DNA from: JAAYCI01 sp964370045
GTDB lineage: Bacteria; Bacillota; Clostridia; Oscillospirales; Ruminococcaceae
DNA length: 64,000 bases
Direction of reading: 5' to 3'
Assembly (NCBI GenBank): GCA_964370045.1
Contig: CAYJGZ010000001.1
Coordinates: 1 to 64,000, forward strand
Shown: piece after piece, positions 24,599 to 32,506 of the stretch
Layout: each line of letters opens with the position of its first letter
Numbering within the stretch: the first letter of the stretch is position 1
The notes under the pieces: model-generated
What the model was told of the DNA's origin: nothing
The model's input: only the letters and a program-made list of their open reading frames with translations
The model's database searches: none
Translations under genes and position numbers: made by a program

Positions 24599-27175
24599 AT
24601 GTTGCGTTTTTTAAGAGGTGGGGTGCCGCTGTTTTCGCGCATCCCAAATGTACCAAAGCGGCTTGAAGAGCAGGGCGGGCTGAACGGCATCCTGCTAAGC
24701 TTTTTGCTGGGGCTTGCGGTGTCGGGGGCAATTTACCTGCCGTTTTTGGTGGTGGATGAGGGGTTTTTCCAGTATTGCGGAGACTTTAACTCGCAGCAGA
24801 TTCCCTTTTACACATACGTTCAGCAGTTTATAAAAGAGGGTGGCGGAAGCTGGAGCTGGGCGACGGACCTTGGCTCTTCTTTTGTGAACTCATATTCGTT
24901 TTATAATTTAGGCTCGCCGTTTTTGTGGATAACACTGCCCTTTCCCACCTCCTGGATGCCCTACTTGATGGTGCCGCTTTTCATGCTGAAGTTTGCGTGT
25001 ATTGCGGCGGCGGCCTGCCTGTGGCTGCGCCGCTACTCAAAAGGGCGCAACATGGCGGTGATAGTGAGCCTTGTGTATGCGTTTTGCGGCTTTAATGTTT
25101 ACAACACGTTTTTCAACCACATGCTCGACCCGGTGGTGTTCTTTCCGCTGATGCTGTGGGCGCTGGACGGCTTTGTGTACAACGGCAAGCGTGGGTGGTT
25201 TGCGCTGTTTGTGGGGCTTGCCCTCCTAAACAGCTACTTCTTCTTTATAGGCAACGTGGTGTTTATTCTTTTGTACTTTGTGGTGAAGCTGCTCACAAAG
25301 GAATACCGCATAAACCTTTCGCAGTTTGGCTTTTTGGCGCTGGAGGCGCTCATTGGTGTGGGCATAGGCATGGTGCTTGCGTTGCCGGCGTTTTTCAACA
25401 TGCTGAACAACCCTCGTGTGGACAACTTCGCAAACGGGTTTGGCCTTGTGATGTACGGCAACGTACAGCAGTATTTTGCGATACTGTCCTCCATGTTTCT
25501 GCCGCCCGACCCCTCGTACCTGCCCAATATATTCCCGGATGCCGTCATAAAGTGGACGAGCATGAGCGCATTTTTGCCGGTGGTGGGCATGGGTGGTGTG
25601 ATAGCTTACTGCCGTGCGAGGCGCAGGGGTAGCACAAAGGTGCTTTTGTACATAAGCCTTGTCATGGCGCTTGTGCCTATTTTGAACTCTGCGTTTTATG
25701 CCTTCAACGCAAGCTACTACTCACGATGGTTTTACATGCCTATACTAATAATGTGCCTTGCAACGATGCAAAGCCTTGAGGATGTTAAAATACCGCTCAA
25801 AAACGGCGCAAGGGCGGTGCTGATTATAACAGCGGTCATTGCGGTGTTTGGCCTGCTGCCTACCGAGGATGAAAACGGCATATGGAGCCTTGGGGTGGAG
25901 CAGGACACCGCAAGGTTTTGGCTCACAATGGCAACAGCCGTTTTGGGTGCGCTCGCCTTTTATCTGATAGTGAAATTTTTCAGGAACAAGAGAAAATTTG
26001 CGCCGCTACTTCTTGCGGCGGTGATGGCGTTTTCGGTGCTGTACTCCATAATACACATTTCGCTGGGGAAATTCCCACAGTGGGAGCGAGACCAAGACTA
26101 TGTCGCAGAGCAGTACGAGGGCGGTGCGCTACTTGCGCAGCAGATGCCAAGCGACGAATTTTATCGAATGGACCTTTATTACAGCGAAAATGCGTACGAC
26201 AACCTCGCCCTGTGGGCAGGCAAGAGCAACCTTTACACCTTTAACTCGACGGTGACACCCTCCATAATGGAGTTTTACCCGCTAGTGGATGTAAAAAGGG
26301 ATGTTTCCAGCAAGCCCGAGACGGACAACTACGCACTGCGTGGCCTGCTTAACGCAAAGTATGTGGTGATGCGAGCGGAGGACGTAAGCTCCTATTTTAG
26401 CGAGGACTATACGTTTGACTGGGTGTATTACGACAGCATAGGGCCGTTTGAAGTATACCAAAACCCACACGCAGTGCCCATGGGCTTTACGTATGATAAT
26501 TACATTTCGATGGACATATACGAGGGCATAGCGGATACCGACAGGGCGGCAATGCTTATGCGTGCCATTGTGCTAAATGATGAGCAGATAGCGCAGTACG
26601 GCCACTTGTTTGAGGGCATGGCAGTGGATGAGGAGATGCAGGACGGCGACATGGGCGTGGCAGACGGCGAGGAGTATTATTGGTACGAGGGCCTAAACTA
26701 CGACACCTACGTGCAGGATGCCGCCGAAAGAAAGGCGACAGCGGCGTATGAGTTCAGCGCCGACTCCTACGGCTTTAAGGCGAATATAGAGCTTGAAAAG
26801 GACAACCTTGTGTTCTTTTCGGTGCCGTACGATGCAGGCTTTACCGCCACTGTAAACGGCGAAAAGGCCGAGGTGCTGAACGTGAGCGGCGGCATGATGG
26901 CAGTGCAGGCGCCTGCAGGGGATGTAGAGATAGTGTTCAGCTACCAGACACCCGGCTTTGTGGCAGGCACAGTGATAACCATTTGCTCGCTTGTGGCGCT
27001 GGCGCTGTACATGCTACTGTGCGTGATGATACCCATAAAGCGTTACAGGCGCAAAACTCTCCCGGTGGATGAGGTGGAGCAGGATGGTGAGGGTGCACAA
27101 GAAGCTTCCCTTTTGTCCACACCGGATGAACAGTGTGAGCCGACAGAAACAGCAAACAAGCAGAAAGAGGAATAG
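24599..27175 (+). CDS. YfhO family membrane protein
   Basis: Predicted 858 residues, ATG after GGAGAAG. Residues 25-480 contain about ten to twelve membrane helices in a GT-C-like arrangement, with a conserved D-F-N-S-Q-Q-I-P-F-Y-T-Y-V-Q loop near residue 60 that lies where YfhO/GT-C enzymes carry acidic catalytic residues. A large extracytoplasmic region follows (about 500-810), and a last helix (I-T-I-C-S-L-V-A-L-A-L-Y-M-L-L) leads to a basic, then acidic tail. YfhO proteins are linked in Bacillus and Listeria to glycosylation of lipoteichoic acid; the substrate here is unknown. tex begins 3 bp after the stop. Confidence 0.88.
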   Translation: MLRFLRGGVPLFSRIPNVPKRLEEQGGLNGILLSFLLGLAVSGAIYLPFLVVDEGFFQYCGDFNSQQIPFYTYVQQFIKEGGGSWSWATDLGSSFVNSYSFYNLGSPFLWITLPFPTSWMPYLMVPLFMLKFACIAAAACLWLRRYSKGRNMAVIVSLVYAFCGFNVYNTFFNHMLDPVVFFPLMLWALDGFVYNGKRGWFALFVGLALLNSYFFFIGNVVFILLYFVVKLLTKEYRINLSQFGFLALEALIGVGIGMVLALPAFFNMLNNPRVDNFANGFGLVMYGNVQQYFAILSSMFLPPDPSYLPNIFPDAVIKWTSMSAFLPVVGMGGVIAYCRARRRGSTKVLLYISLVMALVPILNSAFYAFNASYYSRWFYMPILIMCLATMQSLEDVKIPLKNGARAVLIITAVIAVFGLLPTEDENGIWSLGVEQDTARFWLTMATAVLGALAFYLIVKFFRNKRKFAPLLLAAVMAFSVLYSIIHISLGKFPQWERDQDYVAEQYEGGALLAQQMPSDEFYRMDLYYSENAYDNLALWAGKSNLYTFNSTVTPSIMEFYPLVDVKRDVSSKPETDNYALRGLLNAKYVVMRAEDVSSYFSEDYTFDWVYYDSIGPFEVYQNPHAVPMGFTYDNYISMDIYEGIADTDRAAMLMRAIVLNDEQIAQYGHLFEGMAVDEEMQDGDMGVADGEEYYWYEGLNYDTYVQDAAERKATAAYEFSADSYGFKANIELEKDNLVFFSVPYDAGFTATVNGEKAEVLNVSGGMMAVQAPAGDVEIVFSYQTPGFVAGTVITICSLVALALYMLLCVMIPIKRYRRKTLPVDEVEQDGEGAQEASLLSTPDEQCEPTETANKQKEE

Positions 27176-27178
27176 CTG

Positions 27179-29365
27179 ATGGATTTTGCAAATACGCTGG
27201 CGATGGAATTTAAGCTACACCCACAGCATGTGGCGGCGGCGGTGTCGCTTGTGGACGAGGGGAACACCATCCCCTTTATCGCACGATACCGCAAGGAAGC
27301 GACGGGTAGCATGGACGACCAAGTCCTGCGTGAAATGTGCGAAAGATTGTCCTATTTGCGTGCGCTGAGCGAGCGCAAGGGCGAGGTGAGCCGCTCCATA
27401 GAGGAGCAGGAAAAGATGACGCCCGAAATAGAAAGCGCCCTGCAAGCGGCAACAACGCTTGCGCAGGTGGAGGATATTTACCGCCCCTACAAGCCAAAGC
27501 GCAAAACACGGGGAAGCATCGCACGTGCGAGGGGCCTTGAGGGGCTTGCGGCCGCACTGCTGGCGCAAAATACGGGCGATGAGCCGGAGCGCCTTGCCGA
27601 GGAATATGTGAGCGAGGAAAAGGAAGTGCCGGATGTAGAGGCGGCGCTGTGCGGCGCACGGGATATTTTAGCGGAGGACTTTTCGGACGATGCGACGATA
27701 AGAGGGGAGCTACGCACCCTTTACACCGAGCAGGCAGTACTGCAAAGCATCGCCGCAAAAAAAGAGGACAGCGTGTACGCAGGCTACTACGAATTTAGCG
27801 AGCCTGTGAAAAAAATAGCCGACCATCGTATTTTGGCGCTGAACCGAGGGGAAAAAGAGGGCTTTTTGAAGGTGTCGGTGACAGCGGAGGAAAAGCGTGC
27901 TGTGGCTGTTATCACAAAGGCGGTGGTGAAAAACGACAGCCTTTGCGCCATGCAGGTAAGGCAGGCGGCGGAGGATGCGTACAGCCGCCTTATACACCCC
28001 AGCATGGAGCGTGAGGTGCGCACGACGCTGAGCGAGCGAGCAAGCGAGGGCGCCATAAAGGTGTTTGGGCAAAACCTGCGTCAGCTGCTTTTACAGCCGC
28101 CCATAAGGGGTAAGGTGGCCATGGGAATGGACCCCGGCTACCGCATGGGCTGCAAGGTGGCTGTGGTGGATGCGACGGGGCGTGTTTTGGACACGACGGT
28201 GGTGTACCCCGTGGCGGCGAGTGACGCCAAGGTGGCCGAGGCCGCTAAGACTATAGGACAGATGGTGCAAAAGCAGGGCGTTCAGGTGATAGCTATAGGC
28301 AACGGCACCGCAGGCAGAGAGACGGAAATGTTTGTGGTGGAGGTGCTGAAAACGCTTTCGAGCAAGGGCGTGCAGGTGGAGTACATGGTGGTGAACGAGG
28401 CGGGGGCGTCGGTGTATTCCGCAAGCAAGCTTGCGGCGGCGGAGTTTCCGCAGTTTGACGTGAACCTGCGAAGCGCCGTGTCCATAGCACGTCGTATGCA
28501 GGACCCGCTGGCGGAGCTTGTGAAAATAGACCCAAAGGCGGTGGGCGTGGGGCAGTATCAGCACGACATGCCGCCGGCACAGCTGGCGAGCGAGCTGAAC
28601 GGTGTGGTGGAAAACTGCGTGAACACGGTGGGCGTGGAGCTAAACACCGCCTCCGCACCACTACTTGAACGTGTGGCAGGGCTTTCGGCCGCCACCGCCA
28701 AAAACATCGTGGCAAAGCGGGAGGCGGACGGGCCGTTTAAGACACGCAAGGAGCTTTTGAAGGTGACAAAGCTGGGCCCGAAAGCATACGAGCAGTGCGC
28801 AGGATTTTTGCGCCTGCCAAACGCAAAAAACCGCCTTGATGCAACGGCGGTGCACCCCGAAAGCTACAAGGCGGCCGAGGGGCTTTTGCAGCTGTGCGGC
28901 TACGAGGTGCAGGACATCGGCACGGGGGAAATCTCCGAGCTTAGAGAGCGTGCGAACAAGCAGGGGCTAAATTCTCTTGCGGAAAAACTGGGCATAGGAA
29001 AGCCGACACTGCTTGACATTATCGAGGAGCTTTTGCGCCCGGGGCGGGATATTCGTGACAGCCTGCCGCCACCGCTTTTGCGCAGTGATGTCCTGGAGAT
29101 GAAGGACCTAAAGGCAGGCATGGAGCTGGTGGGCACGGTGCGCAACGTGATAGATTTTGGAGCGTTTGTGGACATAGGGGTGCACCAGGACGGCCTTGTG
29201 CACATAAGCCAGATTGCAAACCGCTACATAAAGCATCCGGCGGAGGTGCTGAGCGTGGGCGATGTGGTAACAGTGTGGGTGATAAGCGTGGACGAAGCAA
29301 AAAAGCGCATATCTCTGACCATGAAAAAGCCGCCCGAGCAGGAGCTGAGCGGAGCTGTGCATTAG
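27179..29365 (+). CDS. tex: Tex-like RNA-binding transcription accessory protein
   Basis: A 728-residue Tex/YqgF-fold protein. The start F-I-A-R-Y-R-K-E-A-T-G, the YqgF core M-G-M-D-P-G-Y-R-M-G-C-K near 320, the Y-S-A-S-K-L-A-A-x-E-F-P stretch, a helix-hairpin-helix region near 500, and a C-terminal S1 domain (G-T-V-R-N-V-I-D-F-G-A-F-V-D-I-G) are in the family order. Tex binds nucleic acid and is linked to transcription. GAGGA lies in the end of the preceding yfhO-like gene, so the two are probably co-transcribed. Confidence 0.96.
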   Translation: MDFANTLAMEFKLHPQHVAAAVSLVDEGNTIPFIARYRKEATGSMDDQVLREMCERLSYLRALSERKGEVSRSIEEQEKMTPEIESALQAATTLAQVEDIYRPYKPKRKTRGSIARARGLEGLAAALLAQNTGDEPERLAEEYVSEEKEVPDVEAALCGARDILAEDFSDDATIRGELRTLYTEQAVLQSIAAKKEDSVYAGYYEFSEPVKKIADHRILALNRGEKEGFLKVSVTAEEKRAVAVITKAVVKNDSLCAMQVRQAAEDAYSRLIHPSMEREVRTTLSERASEGAIKVFGQNLRQLLLQPPIRGKVAMGMDPGYRMGCKVAVVDATGRVLDTTVVYPVAASDAKVAEAAKTIGQMVQKQGVQVIAIGNGTAGRETEMFVVEVLKTLSSKGVQVEYMVVNEAGASVYSASKLAAAEFPQFDVNLRSAVSIARRMQDPLAELVKIDPKAVGVGQYQHDMPPAQLASELNGVVENCVNTVGVELNTASAPLLERVAGLSAATAKNIVAKREADGPFKTRKELLKVTKLGPKAYEQCAGFLRLPNAKNRLDATAVHPESYKAAEGLLQLCGYEVQDIGTGEISELRERANKQGLNSLAEKLGIGKPTLLDIIEELLRPGRDIRDSLPPPLLRSDVLEMKDLKAGMELVGTVRNVIDFGAFVDIGVHQDGLVHISQIANRYIKHPAEVLSVGDVVTVWVISVDEAKKRISLTMKKPPEQELSGAVH

Positions 29366-29408
29366 TGAAAATATTTCGATGTGGAGATAAATTTCGAGTT
29401 TTATTTTG

Positions 29409-29492
29409 GTGAGTGCCCATGCCTGAAGGCATCTGCTCACGCAAAGCCGCCCCGAGGAAAAAGGCTTTAGAGGGGCCTTTTTCCTCGGGGCG
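29409..29492 (+). terminator. Two consecutive hairpins after tex
   Basis: First GTGAG ... ATGCCT/AGGCAT ... CTCAC (29411-29440), then a very strong 18-bp stem CGCCCCGAGGAAAAAGGC with its complement (29449-29492). There is no T-run after the second stem. It may block exonucleases or terminate with help. Confidence 0.6.
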
Positions 29493-29636
29493 TTCTGCAT
29501 ATCCTTCAACTTAAAGAACTACAACTAAAAATAGCTGACTATCGACGTTGTACCATGTCATATGAGTGACAACACATCACACACATAAGACATCATACGA
29601 TGGGATAAGTGCCTTGATTTTGTGCGACTAATCGTA

Positions 29637-29767
29637 AAATTAGGTGTAAAGAAAAGCGGCGGTTTAGTTTTTTGGTATATCCCCCCGCCTACGGCGGGGG
29701 GATATACCGTTTTTTTGTACTTAACGTATGGCGCTGTACTGCTAAATTGTCTCTATGTATCCACTTT
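29637..29767. repeat. C-type element, about 130 bp
   Basis: Central palindrome GGTATATCCCCCCGCC and complement at 29674-29708. The right end, read inverted, is AAAGTGGATACATAGAGACA, close to the ends at 34310 and 55275. The left end is eroded. It lies just downstream of the convergent GNAT gene. The bases 29493-29636 show no gene. Confidence 0.7.
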
Positions 29768-29774
29768 GGTAAAC

Positions 29775-30848
29775 TTAATTCTCCAAATCAATGTTTGGGC
29801 GGTCTTGGTCGCCGTCCGCCTTGAAAATGGCAAAGCCTTTTGGGTTGCTCGTGAAATAGTAATACTCGGTGTTTTGGATGAGAGGTGGGGAGAGGTAGTT
29901 TGGTATAATATCTTCACTGTGCTCACAGCGCAGGGCAAAACCTGCGCTGTGTAGTGTATTTTCGGGTATGCCGTCGCAGTAAAGGTCTGCGTATTCGGCA
30001 CCGCTTTCGCCGAGCAGACGGCGTATTGCCACCCCGAGCTGTGCGAAGCTTTCGGGCGGGCCTATGTAGTCGGCAATGCGCAAAACAGCACTGCCCAGCG
30101 CAGGAATAAGGCGTGTGCACAAAAGGGCGAATGGTGTTTCCTTGCCCGGCAGAAATGCCGCATACACATCATAAGACTGACGTGGGAACGCAAAATATCG
30201 TTGTGAAATGTACGCTAAATCTTTGTATGGGTTTGCATCTTTGGGGGGGCAAAAGCCGCAAGCATTCAGTTCTGCAGGGCTACTCAAAAGCGAAAGAGTG
30301 GCACTGCCACTTACAGGCAAAACGACGGGCTGTGCAATGTGTGCAATGCGGTAGCTTTCGGACGGCGCAAGGTGATAAAAATGCCCCATGCGTGCGGTGG
30401 TAAAGCCCAAAAAATGATAGAACGCACGTGTTTTTGGGCGGATATTGTTGCAGGAAAGCGTGCGGCATTTCGTCAGCGCAGGCATTTCCGCCATGAGTGC
30501 AAGCCCCGCGCCGCTTGCTTCGGGGTCAGCTACCCACAGCGAAACCCACACATCGCACCCGACGGCATCGCTTTTGGGCGAGGAGCAGGGCGCATCCTCG
30601 GTGGTGTCGGCGGCAGGGGTATGCCCTGTATCGGGAAAGCTTGAGGGGATATATCCCGCTATGGCGCAAATTTCACCCTGTGAAAGCGCAAGGCAAAAGC
30701 GCAGTGCACCGTCCTGCCTGCGGTAGTAATACTTAAAAAAATCTCTCACCTCTATGAGCGGGTGGGGGGAGTCCCAGTGATTGTGCATAAAGTTGCGGAT
30801 TGCCGCTTCGTCCTGTGCGCAGGCAAGGCGAAAGGTGTAGTTGTCCAT
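29775..30848 (-). CDS. GNAT-fold acyltransferase, last gene of the FkbH-ACP cluster
   Basis: Predicted 357 residues, probably two GNAT-like halves. The N-terminal half contains a plausible acyl-CoA/acyl-pantetheine region (W-V-A-D-P-E-A-S-G-A-G-L-A-L-M) followed by N-N-I-R-P-K-T-R-A-F-Y-H-F-L-G-F, the usual end of a GNAT fold. The C-terminal half is unassigned. The ATG at 30848 has GGAG 9 bp upstream; the in-frame TTG at 30863 is part of that site. Three phased AT-rich palindromes lie directly upstream. By context it may transfer the ACP-bound acyl group to an amine on a glycan or nucleotide sugar; this is inference. Confidence 0.75.
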   Translation of the reverse strand: MDNYTFRLACAQDEAAIRNFMHNHWDSPHPLIEVRDFFKYYYRRQDGALRFCLALSQGEICAIAGYIPSSFPDTGHTPAADTTEDAPCSSPKSDAVGCDVWVSLWVADPEASGAGLALMAEMPALTKCRTLSCNNIRPKTRAFYHFLGFTTARMGHFYHLAPSESYRIAHIAQPVVLPVSGSATLSLLSSPAELNACGFCPPKDANPYKDLAYISQRYFAFPRQSYDVYAAFLPGKETPFALLCTRLIPALGSAVLRIADYIGPPESFAQLGVAIRRLLGESGAEYADLYCDGIPENTLHSAGFALRCEHSEDIIPNYLSPPLIQNTEYYYFTSNPKGFAIFKADGDQDRPNIDLEN

Positions 30849-30879
30849 GAGTGGGTGCTCCAATTGCAGTTATGGCGAT

Positions 30880-30978
30880 GTTAAAAATAAATAACTTAAA
30901 TAGTAAAATCGGTGAAAAAAGTTATAAATAAATAACTAAAAAGTCAAATGAGAGAGAAATATATTATAAATAAATAAC
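30880..30978. promoter_or_regulatory. Three GTTAT-N6-ATAAC sites with 41-42 bp spacing
   Basis: GTTAAAAATAAATAAC (30880), GTTATAAATAAATAAC (30921) and ATTATAAATAAATAAC (30963). The spacing of 41 and 42 bp is four helical turns, putting all three on one face of the DNA. They lie between the SDR gene and the GNAT gene, 30-130 bp before the GNAT start. The middle copy is identical to that at 6532. Confidence 0.6.
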
Positions 30979-31025
30979 TTTTTCTTAAAGGTGAAACAGC
31001 TCGAATTCACCACAAGGGGAGAGGA

Positions 31026-31760
31026 TTAAGCGCTGCCACCCGTGATGGGAAGCGTGACACCTGTGATGAAAGCGGCATCATCCGACAGAAGAAACTGCAT
31101 GGCTGGCACTACGTCCTGTGCGGTGGCGTTGCGCCCCATGGGGTTGCTCTCGGCGGCCGCCTGCACGATGAGTGATGGGGTGTCCGCCAAAAATTTTGTT
31201 TCCATCATGCTGGGAGCGACGCAATTCACCGTTACACCAAAGGAGGCGTACTCTGCGGCAAGGCTTTTTGCAAGAGCCTGCAAAGCTTGCTTTGCCATGA
31301 CATATGCGGCGGTATTTTTCGGTGGAACGCCCAAAATATAGCTTGTGAGCATGAACAGCACACGCCCGAACTTGCTTTTTGCCATCAGCGGCACAAAGCA
31401 CTTGCACACCTCTATAGCGCTCATTACCTGCACCTGCATGTCCTGTTCAAACCTCGCCATATCGAAGTTTTTGAACTTTGTGTTTACCACCCTCAGCGCA
31501 GGAAGATGCACGAAATGGGTGGGCACTGCCCCCATGCGACTGAGCGTTTGCAAAAACATGCCACGTGCGCTCGCACAGCTTAAATCCACATCGAAGGTCT
31601 GTATGCGGCCGGGGTGCTCTGCGCTGATTTGCGCAAGCTGGGAGATGTGCCCATGCCCCTGCGCAAGGATGGTGCACTGTGGGTCGGCGGCGAGCAGGCG
31701 TGAAATTAGCAGTACGCCCACGTCACTGCTTGCGCCTGTGATGAGGTATTTGTAAGGCAT
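31026..31760 (-). CDS. Short-chain dehydrogenase/reductase of the FkbH-ACP cluster
   Basis: A 244-residue classical SDR: T-G-A-S-S-D-V-G at residues 8-15 binds the cofactor, Ser140, Tyr153 and Lys157 (Y-V-M-A-K) form the active site, and the end reads G-V-T-L-P-I-T-G-G-S-A. The N-N-A-G motif that usually follows strand 4 is replaced by V-H-L-P-A-L, which is unusual. It is FabG-like and may reduce or oxidise an ACP-bound acyl group. It lies 69 bp after the MaoC gene, with AAGGGGG before the ATG. Confidence 0.88.
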   Translation of the reverse strand: MPYKYLITGASSDVGVLLISRLLAADPQCTILAQGHGHISQLAQISAEHPGRIQTFDVDLSCASARGMFLQTLSRMGAVPTHFVHLPALRVVNTKFKNFDMARFEQDMQVQVMSAIEVCKCFVPLMAKSKFGRVLFMLTSYILGVPPKNTAAYVMAKQALQALAKSLAAEYASFGVTVNCVAPSMMETKFLADTPSLIVQAAAESNPMGRNATAQDVVPAMQFLLSDDAAFITGVTLPITGGSA

Positions 31761-31829
31761 GGCAAACAGCCCCCTTCTGCATAGTATATGGGAAAATTAA
31801 CGTGATGACACGTGAAATATTTGCGCCGG

Positions 31830-32258
31830 CTATGGCTGTGAGGCCTGCTCCACCCCTGCCTGAATGACACCCTTAGTCACCTTTTCGCCCGCTTGGTTTG
31901 TGATGTGCGCTTTTATGGTGATGGCCGAAAATGTGGTGTTTATCTCCTGCACGGTGCCGGTAACGGTGAGCACATCCCCCACGTAAACAGGCTTTGCAAA
32001 CTTTGTGTTTACGCTGTGCAAAAGGCAGGTTTCGCCCGGAAGATGCACGCCTGCAAGCGTGGAAAAAAGTCCTGCGCACAGCATACCGTACACAACACGT
32101 CCCTTGTGGCCACGTGCGGCGGCGGCGGCATCACTCATGTGAATGGGCGATACATCGCCGGTTGCGGCGCAAAATGCATCCATCATATCCTGTGTGAGCG
32201 TGAGCGTGAAGCTCTCGGTGTGCCCCACGCTCAAATCGCAAAGGCGGTAGCGGTTCAT
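31830..32258 (-). CDS. MaoC-like (R)-specific hydratase/dehydratase
   Basis: A 142-residue hot-dog-fold protein. A-T-G-D-V-S-P-I-H (Asp35, His40) is the catalytic pair of R-hydratases, followed by G-R-V-V-Y-G-M-L. Such enzymes interconvert 3-hydroxyacyl and 2-enoyl thioesters on CoA or ACP. Its ATG overlaps the ACP stop codon (TAATG), which points to coupled translation and a shared pathway. Confidence 0.88.
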   Translation of the reverse strand: MNRYRLCDLSVGHTESFTLTLTQDMMDAFCAATGDVSPIHMSDAAAAARGHKGRVVYGMLCAGLFSTLAGVHLPGETCLLHSVNTKFAKPVYVGDVLTVTGTVQEINTTFSAITIKAHITNQAGEKVTKGVIQAGVEQASQP

Positions 32259-32503
32259 TAGTAAACACCCAGTCGCTGTAAGAGGTCCAAAAGGTCGCCT
32301 ACGTTTTTTAGCCCCCGCACATCGGAAAGATTGAACTTTAAGCCGTACTTTTTTTCAATTGCAGTCAGCAGGTTTATCTGCTCAAGGCTGTCCCAGTCCT
32401 CGATGTCGGCGGCGTTTGTGGCATCGCTCAAAACGATGCTGTCGTCGTCGAAATTGTCCCTGAAAATTTCCTGAAGGTCTGCCATGACAGTAGCTCTATC
32501 CAT
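32258..32503 (-). CDS. Acyl carrier protein
   Basis: An 81-residue acidic helical carrier. D-S-L-E with Ser39 is the phosphopantetheine site. It is a dedicated carrier and not the fatty-acid AcpP by context: it lies 3 bp after the FkbH-like gene and overlaps the MaoC gene. AAAGGTGG precedes the ATG. Confidence 0.92.
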   Translation of the reverse strand: MDRATVMADLQEIFRDNFDDDSIVLSDATNAADIEDWDSLEQINLLTAIEKKYGLKFNLSDVRGLKNVGDLLDLLQRLGVY

Positions 32504-32506
32504 AAT

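Noticed and set aside
30880..30978. CRISPR-like array of three AT-rich repeats
   Set aside because: Repeats are only 16 bp and palindromic, with 25-bp AT-rich spacing and no cas genes. The same motif occurs singly elsewhere, which fits operators better.
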